DNA of 64,000 nt, taken from NCBI RefSeq assembly GCF_033568475.1, contig NC_133120.1, positions 50,151,751 to 50,215,750 of the forward strand, written 5' to 3'. The position numbers and the translations under genes were made by a program. Under the pieces are notes generated by a model. That model saw only the letters and a list, made by a program, of their open reading frames with translations. It did not search any database and was not told the origin of the DNA. Numbering within the stretch: position 1 is the stretch's first letter; every line of letters starts with the position of its first letter. Positions 1 through 11,655 of this stretch are shown here, in pieces. The stretch is from Henckelia pumila. Lineage: Eukaryota; Streptophyta; Magnoliopsida; Lamiales; Gesneriaceae.

Positions 1-650
1 ATTTATCACCGCCATCGTACGTTGGTTCATGAGACTGATCAGTCGACACATGAGCGTCACACTTATGGATAGGACCATCTGCAGGTTTCAAAAGCATTGC
101 TCAATTATGTTATATATGATGAAGAAATAATATGTTTATGATTATGGTTATGATTCAGTTTATGATTCAGCAGTTTTATTATGTGATGAAAATATTTTCA
201 TGCATGCTCATGTATATGTATATGTATTAGTAATTATGTGATGCATTATTTTTAACCTTGTTATAAAGGATTAGACATGTTGAACCCCTAGGCTCACTAC
301 GCTTATATGGTGCAGGTGAGCATGATGATATTTTTGTAGCTCCTACCGGTGGTGAGGACTTATGAGCTCACGGAGTAGTGGACCCCGTGACCGTCGCACC
401 TATTTAGTTTAAAATGCTGAATTTTGAAACATGCTTTATTTTATTATTGTTTTCGCATATGAGATTTTTCAGCAGCATTGTTTATTATTTTAAATTGATG
501 CATGAAACATTTTTAAGGATTTATTTATTTAATATTTTTGAGGTTATTTAAGAAAAAGTATGTTATTTTTATATACATATATGTATGGGCATGTATGTAT
601 AGTAGTATTATTAAAAAAAAATTCCGCATTTATTAGTAGTAGGTGTTTCA
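1..650 (+). mobile_element. 3' part of a Tekay-like Ty3/gypsy LTR, cut by the window edge
   Basis: Noncoding, AT-rich sequence with no supported gene. Its last 150 bases resemble the reverse complement of the left end of the LTR at 1651-4221: both contain a TATGTATGGGCATGTATGTA block, an A-run followed by TTCCGCAT, and a terminal GTTTCA or GTTTCA-like end. The block around 270-400 (TAGGCTCACTA, GGTGCAGGTGAG, ACCCCGTGACCGTC) also has diverged counterparts there. It is therefore a relative of that family in + orientation, ending at 650. Whether it is a solo LTR or the 3' LTR of an element lying outside the window cannot be told. Confidence 0.6.
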
Positions 651-1288
651 TATTTACTCTCTTTTCTTTGATACGCCAAAAAACGGAATTCCAAAACATC
701 AGTTTTCTTTGATAATACTCACTTATAAATTACTTTTTTTGCGTATCTCATACATATACACTAGATCATCAAAAATACACTTTTTATCAACCAAATCACA
801 TCAAATACACTTTGAAAAATATATGACTTTACCGATGAGCCAAAGAAACGGATTAAAACTTGCCTTAGAACATAGGAATCGAAGATTAGGAGACGATTCG
901 AGGATCGGAGCGTGCTTAGAACGCGATCGGAATCCAAAAGCTTGGAACCCTAGAAATACTTAAGTGTTCTTGATTATTAGATGAAAGGAATTCGTGAGCA
1001 TAAATTAATTAGAAGTAGTCGTTGTCGAAAGTAAGTGAAATCAAATCCTCTAGATATTTTACTCACAATGATATTTTTCTCAAGTGTGTGAGTTGTTTAC
1101 TAGTTTTGCTGGTTTATTTCTTTAAGTTCAAAAACAAATTCTTATTTAATTTTCTAGATAAAATTTAGTCTATTTTAATTACAAGCATTAATATAATTTT
1201 CAAGCATACTCCTCGTGGGAACGATACTTTATTCATTATTTATTAAAACTTGAAAATCGTGCGCTTGCGAACAAGAAATTACGCAACA
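651..1288 (+). mobile_element. LTR tail of an Athila-like Ty3/gypsy element
   Basis: This stretch ends in the pattern usual for Athila/Tat-group LTRs: CTCGTGGGAACGATAC, then TGCGCTTGCGAACAAG, then CGCAACA directly before AGTTTT and the primer-binding site. Its beginning is hidden because the Tekay-like LTR at 1-650 abuts it, which suggests that element inserted into this LTR. The short reading frame at 643-963 has no recognisable protein similarity and is judged noncoding. Confidence 0.6.
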
Positions 1289-1294
1289 AGTTTT

Positions 1295-1312
1295 TGGCGC
1301 CGTTGTTGGGGA
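1295..1312 (+). promoter_or_regulatory. Primer-binding site, tRNA-Asp type
   Basis: TGGCGCCGTTGTTGGGGA differs at two positions from the usual complement of the plant tRNA-Asp 3' end (CC to TT). It lies six bases after the LTR end, where minus-strand DNA synthesis of an Athila-like element would start. Confidence 0.75.
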
Positions 1313-1449
1313 GTATATTTATTAAAGTTATGTTTGTCTTGTTACCAATTAGTCTAGACTTTAATTTAGATTTTTCTTCTTGTTATTTGTTTTAGTTACT
1401 GATTCGTTTTGGTTTCTTTTATTTGCAGTGTATGTGAAGATCTCAAAGA

Positions 1450-1650
1450 GATGATTCTCTACTTTTTTATCCTGAGATCGAAAGAACTGCTAGAGCATTA
1501 CAAAAATCAAGAAGAGAAGAATTGAAAGAGATGGCTGAGAACAATCCACCTCCCTTGGTGCCATTTAGAGACCAGTTCAGGCATGTAGTCCAAGCCTACT
1601 ATTCTGGCATGGCTCGTGGAACCATCAATGCTAACAATTTTGAGCTTAAG
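1450..1650 (+). pseudogene. Athila-like gag, first part (interrupted)
   Basis: One reading frame gives the N-terminal start of an Athila/Tat-type Gag, including EIERTARALQKSRREELKEM and then MAENNPPPLVPF; a likely start is the ATG at 1531. The frame runs to 1650, where the Tekay-like element is inserted, and resumes at 11656. The partner part continues with typical Gag sequence, which confirms the split. Gag would form the particle that packages the element's RNA. The copy is dead: the insertion and later in-frame stops prevent any full product. Confidence 0.6.
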
Positions 1651-4221
1651 TGAAACGACCCTAACTCTATAATTAATAAATAAATATGCGGAAATTTTTT
1701 TTTTTTTATACTTACTAAATATAACATGTACATACATGCCCATACATATATGCACAAAATAAAAAGATTTAAAATAAATAAATAACTTAAATAAAAATGC
1801 ATTCTTTAACAAAATAAATATCTGAGTCAAATACGTAATTAAAATGCTGTCATAAGAAAATAATTAAAAACTGCATGCACTGAAAATATTTAAATAAATT
1901 ATCCAAAAACTCAACCACTGAAAATAATTAAAAATATTTAACGTGCTGGAATATTCAAACATGCATCATGACTCAGATATCTATCACGGTCACGGGGTCA
2001 CTGCATGTCCGCTCATATGTTCTCGCCTCCGGTGGGTACAACATCATCCTCGACGTACTCACCTGCACCATACCAGTGTAGTGAGCCTAGAGGCCCAACA
2101 TGCTAACATAACAAGGGTTTAAAATAATTTAAATCAATTTACTACTAATACATAACGTATACATGAATGAGCATGCTTAAAAATATGATAACATAACTTA
2201 ACTTAAATTAACTTAAATATCATAATACATAAATATTGTTGAGCAAATTATTTTCTAACATCGCATGGTTGTATCCGTAGTGTAACCTTAAATCATACAT
2301 TAAATACTGATCAGCGTGGAAACCAACGTACGTGACGGTGACGAATCACCTCTTAAATTGGCAGTAAACTGCCCTTCAATAGTTCACATATGGGGACGAA
2401 TCCCCCTCAAATCTCAAATTGTCACACTACTTCAACTTCCAACATAAAATATTTTCTTATTGCTCAACCTTAAAAATCAAATCATACATAAAATTATTTC
2501 ATGAATGCATGTACTTAAATAAAATGTGTGTCCTTCATATATATTTAATTTAATTTCATACTAACATATAGATATAAAAATAATCTTCAATGCATAAAAA
2601 TAATTAAATATATATTCAGGACACATGCAATTTCTCATTGATTGTACTGGACTGCTGGCCCTAACACTCAAGCCCATTTACTTAAATCTGGCCCATTAAA
2701 ACATTCTAGGCCCAATAACAACTTAATCTGGCCCAATGGGCCCAAAAGCCCAAAGACTGGCCCGATAATTTTCATGGGCCCTAAAGCCCATAAAAATTAG
2801 TGGACTAACTTAATTAAATTAATTAAGCCCAAATAATAACTTACGTGAAGCCCATTAATTAAATTAATCTAATTAGCTCAATTAAACTCTTAAATTCATT
2901 AATTAACTTAAAAATAAAATACCCGAGCCCAACTAACTTAACCCGGACCCGGACCCAACTAACTTAACCCACTTACTACCAGACCCGACTCGGACCCAAG
3001 ACCCGACACGGAACCACCCTGAAACCCTAAACCCGCCGCCTCCCCCCTTTCCCTCTTCCCGTCTCTACTGCAGCCGAGTGCAGCAGCCGTTCCCAGGCTG
3101 TCGCCGGCTTGCTCCGGCCGCCCCTCACCGGAGCGTCGCCGCCCAGACGTAGCCCACGTCTGGGCGGACCTAACCTGCACCAACCCACAGCCCCATGCAG
3201 CCCACGACGCCGAGGCCAAAGCCCCTTCCCGAAACCCTAGTCTGTGCCTCCCATGGAGACCGAACAACCAAGGACGATTTCTGGGCTCGTTTGGCTCGAG
3301 CCACTCGAGCCTAGACCCACCTTAGACCTCTTACCAACCAAGACCAGCAGCTAGAACGAGCCATGACCAGAAAAATCGTGAGTTGAATGAAAATCACATA
3401 CACAAGCATCAACCAACAAAAAAACCGATCGAGTTTTCTGAAATTTCTTTAAACAAATCGATGCCTACACAACACACACATAATGATATCTGATAGGTAC
3501 AAAACTTGGAAGAAACACATGCCTTGCACCGAAATTGAAGAGATAAAGGCGCGTGGGACGATTCCGGGACGACGGGACGATGATCAACACCTTGGAAGCT
3601 TAAATAAAATCGAGCTATGGCCGAAGTCTGCTGCAGAAGACGAAGGAGGAGGGGGTGTGGTGGCTGAGGCTTTGAAACGTGGGGTTGGGTAGGCTTAGGG
3701 TAAGGTTTTTAATTAAAAATAGGTTTTTAGGAAATTAAATATATTAATAAGGATTTTAATATATAAAATATATAACTTAAAACTCCAATTAAGAATTAAA
3801 ATCTGATTCTAACATTAAAATCCCGAAATATACAATTAAGGGAATTTTAAAAGTGCTAAAAAGTCATTATTTTGGCTTATTTTGAATAAAAACGGACTCC
3901 TAAAATTATATAAAATTAAATACTAAAAATTTTGAGGAAATAAAACTCAAAATAATATTTTTGGGCTCTAAAAAGGCTCATGAATTAAATTGGCTAGAAA
4001 GTTGTCATCTCGTCCGTCCACGGTCCCGTCTACGCGATAAAATAATTAAAATACTAAAAATCATAAAAATCACTAATTATGGATTAAATGCTTAAAAATC
4101 AATTAAATCATGCACAAATAATTCACATAATTATTTAACCCATAAATCTAAAATTTAAATAATTAAATTCCCTAATTATGCATGCGGATTTACGTATTTA
4201 AAAAAAATACCGGGTGTTACA
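1651..4221 (-). repeat. 3' LTR of the Tekay-like element
   Basis: 2,571 bp, TGAAACGACC at the left end and GGTGTTACA at the right end. It is repeated at 9079-11655. In transcript sense it contains a GC-rich leader-like stretch (about 3000-3260) that gives short shadow reading frames but no recognised protein. Confidence 0.9.
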
Positions 4222-4240
4222 ATTCTCCCCCCCTTAAATT
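4222..4240 (-). promoter_or_regulatory. Polypurine tract of the Tekay-like element
   Basis: On the - strand the purine-rich run AAGGGGGGGAGAAT directly precedes the 3' LTR, the standard place for plus-strand priming. Confidence 0.8.
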
Positions 4241-4267
4241 GAATTTCGTCCACGAAATTTAAAATAC

Positions 4268-5700
4268 TTACCCGAACAACTCCGGGAAACGAGTCCTCAT
4301 CTCTGCCTCGGTCTCCCAAGTAGCTTCCTCCTCTGAGTGATTCAGCCACTGGACTCTGACCATCGGTATGACTCGCGTCCTAAGCCTCCGCTCCTCCCTA
4401 GCCAAGATCCGCACTGGCCTCTCCTCATACACTAGATCTGGTGGCAACTGCAAGGGCTCGAAATCCAACACATGCGACGGGTTAGAGACATATCTCCGAA
4501 GCATGGATACATGGAAAACGTTGTGCACTGCCGCTAGCCCTGGTGGTAGAGCTAAACGGTAGGCCAACGTGCCAACTCTCTCCAAGATCTCGAATGGCCC
4601 TATATACCTCGGATTAAGCTTGCCTCTCCGACCAAATCGCACTACTCCCCTCATAGGTGACACCTTCAGGAATACGTGATCACCTACAGCGAACTCCAAA
4701 TCTCGTCGTCTGGTATCTGCATAACTTCTGACGACTCTGAGCAGTCCTCATCCAATCTCGAATCTGAGTCACAATGTCAGCTGTCTGCTGCACAATCTCA
4801 GGACCAAGTAAAATCCTCTCACCAACCTCATCCCAATGCACAGGAGATCTGCATCTCCTCCCATACAATGCTGCATAAGGAGCCATACCTATAGACGACT
4901 GAAAACTGTTGTTATAGGTAAACTCGACTAATGGCAGTCTAGTCTCCCACGAGCCCTGAAAATCGATGACACAAGCTCTCAGAAGATCCTCGAGAACCTG
5001 GATCACTCTCTCAGACTGACCATCTGTCTGGGGATGGAATGCTGTGCTGAACAAAAGTTTAGTCCTCATAGCTGTGTGCAGACTCTTCCAAAATGCGGAT
5101 GTGAATCTCGGATCTCTGTCTGACACAATCGACACTGGTATGCCATGCAACCTAACAATCTCCTTGATGTAAAGCTCTGCATACTGTGTCAATGAGTAAG
5201 TAGTCCTCACCGGCAAGAAATGAGCTGACTTGGTGAGTCTATCCACAATCACTCAAATCGTTGTGCAACCTCTGGCACTCCTCGGTAAGCCAACCACAAA
5301 GTCCATTGTAATATTCTCCCATTTTCATTCCGGAATAGGAAGAGGTCTAAGAAGTCCTGCTGGATGCTGATGCTCTGCCTTGACTTGCTGACAAGTCAAG
5401 CACTCTGACACCACTCTCCCGATGTCTCTCTTCATCCTGGGCCACCAATACAATAGCTGCAAATCTCTGTACATCTTCGCACTTTCGGGGTGAATGGAGT
5501 ACGGAGATGTGTGAGCCTCTGCTAAAATCTCAGCTCTCAACTGATTGCCGTTCGGTACCCACATCCTACCACGGTACTGAACAATGCCATCCACCACTGT
5601 ATACAAGAGGTTACCCCTAGCCTCATCTCTCTGTCTCCATCGCTGCAACTCCTCATCAGTAGACTGTCCATCCCTGATCCGATCTCGCAGAACTGGCTGC
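4268..5700 (-). pseudogene. Integrase region of the Tekay-like element, with chromodomain-like tail
   Basis: Read on the - strand, the HHCC zinc region lies at the end of the 6686-5325 frame ([11 protein letters not shown] then [11 protein letters not shown]). The catalytic core follows in 5252-4680 (MIVDRLTKSAHFLPV, then HPQTDGQSERV). The C-terminal part is in 4699-4268 (VGDHVFLKVSPMRGV, NVFHVSMLRRYV) and ends in VQWLNHSEEEATWE, a degenerate chromodomain-like module that in chromoviruses directs insertion to particular chromatin. Two breaks are visible: a TGA just before 5252, in a position where the family has tryptophan, and a frameshift near 4725 that separates core and C-terminal part. 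Confidence 0.85.
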
Positions 5701-6941
5701 ACCGTCAACACTGACAAGCTCGGTGCATGACCACTCGGATAACACTCTAAGTCAAATCTCTGAATCTCGCTCTGTAGTGGTAACTGTATGGTCAAACATG
5801 ATACCACTGACGACTTCCGACTCAAAGCATCTGCTACTACATTAGCTTTACCCGGATGGTAGCTAATGTCACAGTCATAATCCTTCACCAACTCCAACCA
5901 TCTCCATTGCCTCATGTTCAACTCATTCTGGGTGAAGAAGTACTTGAGGCTCTTGTGATCAGTGAAAATCTTGCACTTCTCGCCATGCAGATAGTGCCTC
6001 CAGATTTTCAAAGCGAAAACCACTGCTGCTAACTCCAAGTCATGCGTCGGGTAATTCTGCTCATGAACCTTCAGCTGCCTCGACGCATACGCGATAACCT
6101 TGCCACACTGCATAAGTACTGCGCCTAAACCCAGCTTAGACATGTCGGTGTACACCACTAACTCCTTGTGTGGTACTGTCACTGCTAACACCGGTGCAGT
6201 AGTGAGTGCTTCCTTCAACTGATCGAAGCTCCTCTGACAGTCTGAACTCCAGATGAACTTCGCATTCTTCTTGGTTAAGGAAGTCAAGGGTACTGCAATA
6301 GAGGAAAAACCCTTGATGAACTTCCTATAATATCCTGCCAAACCCAAGAAACTGCGAATCTCCGAAGCATTCTTCGGAATACCCCAATTCTGCACTGCCT
6401 CAACCTTCGACTGGTCAACTGCAATCCCATCTCTTGAAATAATGTGGCCAAGAAATGCCACCTGCTCGAGCCAAAACTCGCACTTGCTGAACTTGGCATA
6501 CAAACAATGCTCCCTCAAAGTCTGTAAGGCTGTCTGTAGATGCTGTCTATGCTCCTCAATGCTCCTATAGTAGATCAAGATATCATCAATGAAGACTAAG
6601 ATGAACTGATCTAGATACGGCTGAAAAACTCGGTTCATGAGATCCATGAAAACCGCTGGAGCATTGGTCATCCCAAATGGCATCACTAGGAACTCATAAT
6701 GCCCATACCGTGTTCAGAAAGCAGTCTTGGACACATCTGCATCTCTAACTCGCAGCTGATGATAACCAGATCGCAGGTCGATCTTGGAGAACACTGAAGC
6801 TCCCTGCAACTGATCAAATAAATCCTCTATCCTCAGCAGTGGATACTTATTCTTCACTGTGACCCTATTGAGCTCTCGATAATCGATGCACAGTCTCATA
6901 CTGCCATCCTTCTTCTTCACAAATAACACTGGAGCCCCCAT
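5701..6941 (-). pseudogene. Reverse transcriptase and RNase H of the Tekay-like element
   Basis: The - strand frames 6941-6714 and 6686-5325 carry the reverse transcriptase: [47 protein letters not shown] and the catalytic FIDDILIY block. RNase H follows ([25 protein letters not shown], then [14 protein letters not shown]). The two frames are separated by one TGA near 6713, in a position where the family has arginine. Upstream, a one-base loss in a G-run near 6940 shifts the frame relative to the protease part. The enzyme would copy the element RNA into DNA; the breaks make the product non-functional from this copy. Confidence 0.9.
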
Positions 6942-7680
6942 GGAGAAAAGCTAGGACGAACAAAGCCTTTCTCTAATAACTCCTGAATTTGCTCCTTCAA
7001 CTCTTTCATCTCAGTCGGATCAAGTCTATACGGTGCCTTAGAGATAGGCACGGTGTCTGGCACCAAGTCGATGCTGAACTCCACATCTCTCACTGGTGGA
7101 ATTCCTGCAACATCCTCCGGAAAGACATCCGAAAAGTCACGAACCACCTCTATCTCTGATAATGATCTGCTAGATGGTTCTAAGGTCGTGACAATACTCG
7201 CTAGAAACCCCTGGCAACCCCGTCTCAACAACTTCCTCGCCTGAATAAGAGATATCACCTGAGAAAAATCACTGCTCTGAGATGCATGGAAAGTAAACGG
7301 GTCGCCTCCTGACGGTTTCACTGACACTGACCTCCGACGAAAATCAATCGAAGCTTCATTGACTGTCAACAAGTCCATACCCAAAATCAAATCAAAACCA
7401 CTCAATGGCAAAACCACCACATCTGCTCGAATGGAGTGTCCCTGAAGCTCCAACTCCAGTTCTCAAATAACCTTCGAGGTAGAAATAATCTGCCCTGACG
7501 GCATAGTGACATCATACCCACTGTCAATAATCTCAGGTGTGATGCCTATCCGCCTGATAAACTCCAGGGAGATAAACGAATGCGTAGCCCCTGAATCTAG
7601 CAACGCAAACGTGGAGTTGCCTCCAACTAAAATTCTCCCTGCACGCAGAAAATTCCCAACAATTTCATACCACTACTAAA
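6917..7680 (-). pseudogene. Aspartic protease region of the Tekay-like element
   Basis: The active-site motif LLDSGATHSFISL is readable on the - strand around 7560-7610. The downstream frame 7453-6917 gives HSIRADVVVLPLSGFDLILGMD, the usual continuation of gypsy proteases, and a linker into reverse transcriptase (SKAPYRLDPTEMKELKEQI). A TGA lies near 7466 in a position where the family has arginine. The protease would process the Gag-Pol polyprotein. Confidence 0.8.
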
Positions 7681-7825
7681 CTTTTCCCCAACGAGTCACT
7701 ACTAACCCTTAATTCTAATCACAAGTAAAACATGCTTCTTATTCTAACATGCAGATAGATAACCCAAAGAACAACAATTCCATAAAGAAAACGAAATTCT
7801 TAACCAAAGGAAAAATTATAAAATA

Positions 7826-8890
7826 CTAGGGATAAGATATACCGGTGATCAAGGAGGTGTCTGGGTCTGCCTCCTCTGCCTGCATGACGAACACTCTACC
7901 AGCAGTGTTCTTCTTCCTTGGGCAGTTAGCTATCTGATGCCCTGGCTCTCTGCAGTGGTAACAAACTCCTGCTCCCAACAGAAAAGGTCCCGAATGCATC
8001 TTCTGACACTTCGAGCAAGTAGGAAAACCTATAGCATTAGGGGCCCCGCCCCTCTGCTGTTGTGGCCTCTGCTGCTGCGGCCTCTGCTGCGGATTCGGGC
8101 CCTTAGCCGGCCCAGTAAACTGCTTCTTCGCAGGAGGCTGCGAAGATGGTCGCTGATACCCCGACTGAAACTGTCTCTTCCCCTGCTGCTCTCGCTGCAT
8201 CTCTCTCCTACCCTCCTCTGAACTCAGTGCTCTACTAACTGCCGCCTCATATGTAGCGACGTCCATCATACATACGTCGTGCTTAATATCCGCTCTCAGT
8301 CCCTCCACAAACTGTCTCATCTTCTCCGGTGGACTGTCTGCAATCAGAGGCACAAAATGACAGCCCCTCTCGAACTGGCTCACGTACTCCACCACTGACA
8401 TGTCCCCCTGCCGGAGACTCATAAACTCCCGGATCATGCGACTCCTCACATCCTCCATGAAATACTTGGCGTAGAAGACACGCCTGAACTCCGCCCAAGA
8501 CAGTGTAGGGAGGTGTACTCCCCTGGCAGCACCCTCCCACCAAAGAGCTGCGTCTCCCCTCAACATATACGTCGCACAGTTCACCCTGTCCGCATCTGTG
8601 ATCCCCATATATGCAAAGATGGACTCCAAAGAATGAATCCACCCCTCAGCCACCAATGGATCGGTGGTACCAAGGAACTCCTTTGGCCCCTTCTTCTGGA
8701 ACCGCTCAGCTACGTCCTCCTCATGGGACATTCTGGGACGTGAAGCCTGTTGCTCTAACAGAGCAGTAACTCCTGCCATCAAAGTAGCATTGGCTTGCTC
8801 CAATGCAGCAAGTGGGTTTTGCGGAGGTGGAGGTGGAGGTGAAGGTGTAGGTGGAGATCCCCCACGTCTGTTCATCGGTCTGGGAGGCAT
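7826..8890 (-). CDS. Gag polyprotein of the Tekay-like element
   Basis: An open frame of about 354 codons starting at the ATG at 8890 (MPPRPMNRRGGSP), preferred over an in-frame ATG five codons upstream because the proline-rich N-terminus begins here. The central part is a retrotransposon gag domain (FLGTTDPLVAEGWIHSLE, VNCATYMLRGDAALWWEG, SVVEYVSQFERGC). A glutamine- and proline-rich linker follows, then one CCHC zinc knuckle, CYHCREPGHQIANC, near the C-terminus. It would form the cytoplasmic particle and bind element RNA. This is the only long intact frame of the element and ends shortly before the protease region. Confidence 0.85.
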   Translation of the reverse strand: MPPRPMNRRGGSPPTPSPPPPPPQNPLAALEQANATLMAGVTALLEQQASRPRMSHEEDVAERFQKKGPKEFLGTTDPLVAEGWIHSLESIFAYMGITDADRVNCATYMLRGDAALWWEGAARGVHLPTLSWAEFRRVFYAKYFMEDVRSRMIREFMSLRQGDMSVVEYVSQFERGCHFVPLIADSPPEKMRQFVEGLRADIKHDVCMMDVATYEAAVSRALSSEEGRREMQREQQGKRQFQSGYQRPSSQPPAKKQFTGPAKGPNPQQRPQQQRPQQQRGGAPNAIGFPTCSKCQKMHSGPFLLGAGVCYHCREPGHQIANCPRKKNTAGRVFVMQAEEADPDTSLITGISYP

Positions 8891-9060
8891 TCTGCACCAC
8901 CACATATTTCTTTACGTAAATCTCCATGCATAACTAAGTGGTTTAAAATTAATGCTAACTTAAATCCTTAAAAAAATAAATCATACTATAAACACTTAAA
9001 ACTTACAGACCGGTAGCGTGAATTTCTGAGCTCGCATAGCAGTAATGACCCCTCCAAGGA

Positions 9061-9076
9061 CCGTGCTCTGATACCA
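9061..9076 (-). promoter_or_regulatory. Primer-binding site, initiator tRNA-Met type
   Basis: On the - strand TGGTATCAGAGCACGG starts two bases after the 5' LTR. The first 12 bases match the complement of the initiator tRNA-Met 3' end, the usual primer of chromoviruses. Confidence 0.9.
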
Positions 9077-9078
9077 AC

Positions 9079-11655
9079 TGAAACGACCCTAACTCTATAA
9101 TTAATAAATAAATATGCGGAAATTTTTTTTTTATATACTTACTAAATATAACATGTACATACATGCCCATACATATATGCACAAAATAAAAAGATTTAAA
9201 ATAAATAAATAACTTAAATAAAAATGCATTCTTTAACAAAATAAATATCTGAGTCAAATAAGTAATTAAAATGCTGTCATAAGAAAATAATTAAAAACTG
9301 CATGCACTGAAAATATTTAAATAAACTATCCAAAAACTCAACCACTGAAAATAATTAAAAATATTTAACGTGCTGGAATATTCAAACATGCATCATGACT
9401 CAGATATCTATCACGGTCACGGGGTCACTGCATGTCCGCTCATATGTCCTCGCCTCCGGTGGGTACAACATCATCCTCGACGTACTCACCTGCACCATAC
9501 CAGTGTAGTGAGCCTAGAGGCCCAACATGCTAACATAACAAGGGTTTAAAATAATTTAAATCAATTTACTACTAATACATAACGTATACATGAATGAGCA
9601 TGCTTAAAAATATCATAACATAACTTAACTTAAATTAACTTAAATATCATAATACATAAATATTGTTGAGCAAATTATTTTCTAACATCGCATGGTTGTA
9701 TCCGTAGTGTAACCTTAAATCATACATTAAATACTGATCAGCGTGGAAACCAACGTACGTGACGGTGACGAATCACCTCTTAAATTGGCAGTAAACTGCC
9801 CTTCAATAGTTCACATATGGGGACGAATCCCCCTCAAATCTCAAATTGTCACACTACTTCAACTTCCAACATAAAATATTTTCTTATTGCTCAACCTTAA
9901 ACATCAAATCATACATAAAATTATTTCATGAATGCATGTACTTAAATAAAATGTGTGTCCTTCATATATATTTAATTTAATTTCATAGTAACATATAGAT
10001 ATAAAAATAATCTTCAATGCATAAAAATAATTAAATATATATTCAGGACACATGCAATTTCTCATGGATTGTACTGGACTGCTGGCCCTAACACTCAAAC
10101 CCATTTACTTAAATCTGGCCCATTAAAATATTCTAGGCCCAATAACAACTTAATCTGGCCCAATGGGCCCAAAAGCCCAAAGACTGGCCCGATAATTTTC
10201 ATGGGCCCTAAAGCCCATAAAAATTAGTGGACTAACTTAATTAAATTAATTAAGCCCAAATAATAACTTAAGTGAAGCCCATTAATTAAATTAATCTAAT
10301 TAGCTCAATTAAACTCTTAAATTCATTAATTAACTTAAAAATAAAATACCCGAGCCCAACTAACTTAACCCGGACCCGGACCCGGACCCAACTAACTTAA
10401 CCCACTTACTACCAGACCCGACTCGGACCCAAGACCCGACCCGGAACCACCCTGAAACCCTAAACCTGCCGCCTCCCCCCTTTCCCTCTTCCCGTCTCTA
10501 CTGCAGCCGAGTGCAGCAGCCGTTCCCAGGCTGTTGCCGGCTTGCTCCAGCCGCCCCTGGCCGGAGCGTCGCCGCCCAGACGTAGCCCACGTCTGGGCGG
10601 ACCTAACCTGCACCAACCCACAGCCCCATGCAGCCCACGACGCCGAGGCCAAAGCCCCTTCCCGAAACCCTAGTCTGTGCCTCCCATGGAGACCGAACAA
10701 CCAAGGCCGATTTCTGGGCTCGTTTGGCTCGAGCCACTCGAGCCTAGACCCACCTTAGACCTCTTACCAACCAAGACCAGCAGCTAGAACGAGCCATGAC
10801 CAGAAAAATCGTGAGTTGAATGAAAATCACATACACAAGCATCAACCAACAAAAAAACCGATCGAGTTTTCTGAAATTTCTTTAAACAAATTGATGCCTA
10901 CACAACACACACATAATGATATCTGATAGGTACAAAACTTGGAAGAAACACATGCCTTGCACCGAAATTGAAGAGATAAAGGCGCGTGGGATGATTCCGG
11001 GACGACGGGACGATGATCAACAACTTGGAAGCTTAAAGAAAATTGAGCTATGGCCGAAGTCTGCTGCAGAAGACGAAGGAGGAGGGGGTGTGGCGGCTGA
11101 GGCTTTGAAACGTGGGGTTGGGTAGGCTTAGGGTAAGGTTTTTAATTAAAAATAGGTTTTTAGGAAATTAAATATATTAATAAGGATTTTAATATATAAA
11201 ATATATAACTTAAAAACTCCAATTAAGAATTAAAATTTGATTCTAACATTAAAATCCCGAAATATACAATTAAGGGAATTTTAAAAGTGCTAAAAAGTCA
11301 TTATTTTGGCTTATTTTGAATAAAAACGGACTCCTAAAATTATATAAAATTAAATACTAAAAATTTTTAGGAAATAAAACTCAAAATAATATTTTTGGGC
11401 TCTTAAAAGGCTCATGAATTAAATTGGCTAGAAAGTTGTCATCTCGTCCGTCCACGGTCCCGTCTACGCGATAAAATAATTAAAATACTAAAAATCATAA
11501 AAATCACTAATTATAGGTTAAATGCTTAAAAATCAATTAAATCATGCACAAATAATTCACATAATTATTTAACCCATAAATCTAAAATTTAAATAATTAA
11601 ATTCCCTAATTATGCATGCGGATTTACGTATTTAAAAAAAATACCGGGTGTTACA
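9079..11655 (-). repeat. 5' LTR of the Tekay-like element
   Basis: 2,577 bp copy of the LTR at 1651-4221, with few substitutions and small length differences in A/T runs. Its right end is followed by the TTAAG target duplication. Confidence 0.9.

Larger units (their letters stand above)
1651..11655 (-). mobile_element. Tekay-like Ty3/gypsy chromovirus, nearly full length, nested
   Basis: The element is 10,005 bp, has TG...CA termini and is flanked by a perfect 5-bp target duplication TTAAG (1646-1650 and 11656-11660). The two LTRs (1651-4221 and 9079-11655) are almost identical, so insertion was recent compared with the host Athila-like element. On the - strand the order is 5' LTR, initiator-tRNA-Met primer site, gag with zinc knuckle, protease, reverse transcriptase, RNase H, integrase with a chromodomain-like tail, polypurine tract, 3' LTR. 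Very long LTRs and this domain order fit the Tekay/Del lineage. Gag reads open, but pol has at least three nonsense changes and two frameshifts, so this copy is not autonomous as it stands. Confidence 0.9.

Noticed and set aside
2959..3267. Open frame of 102 codons, repeated at 10392-10700, rich in Gly, Ser and Arg
   Set aside because: It lies in the GC-rich leader part of both LTR copies, has no domain or signal features, and exists twice only because the LTR does.
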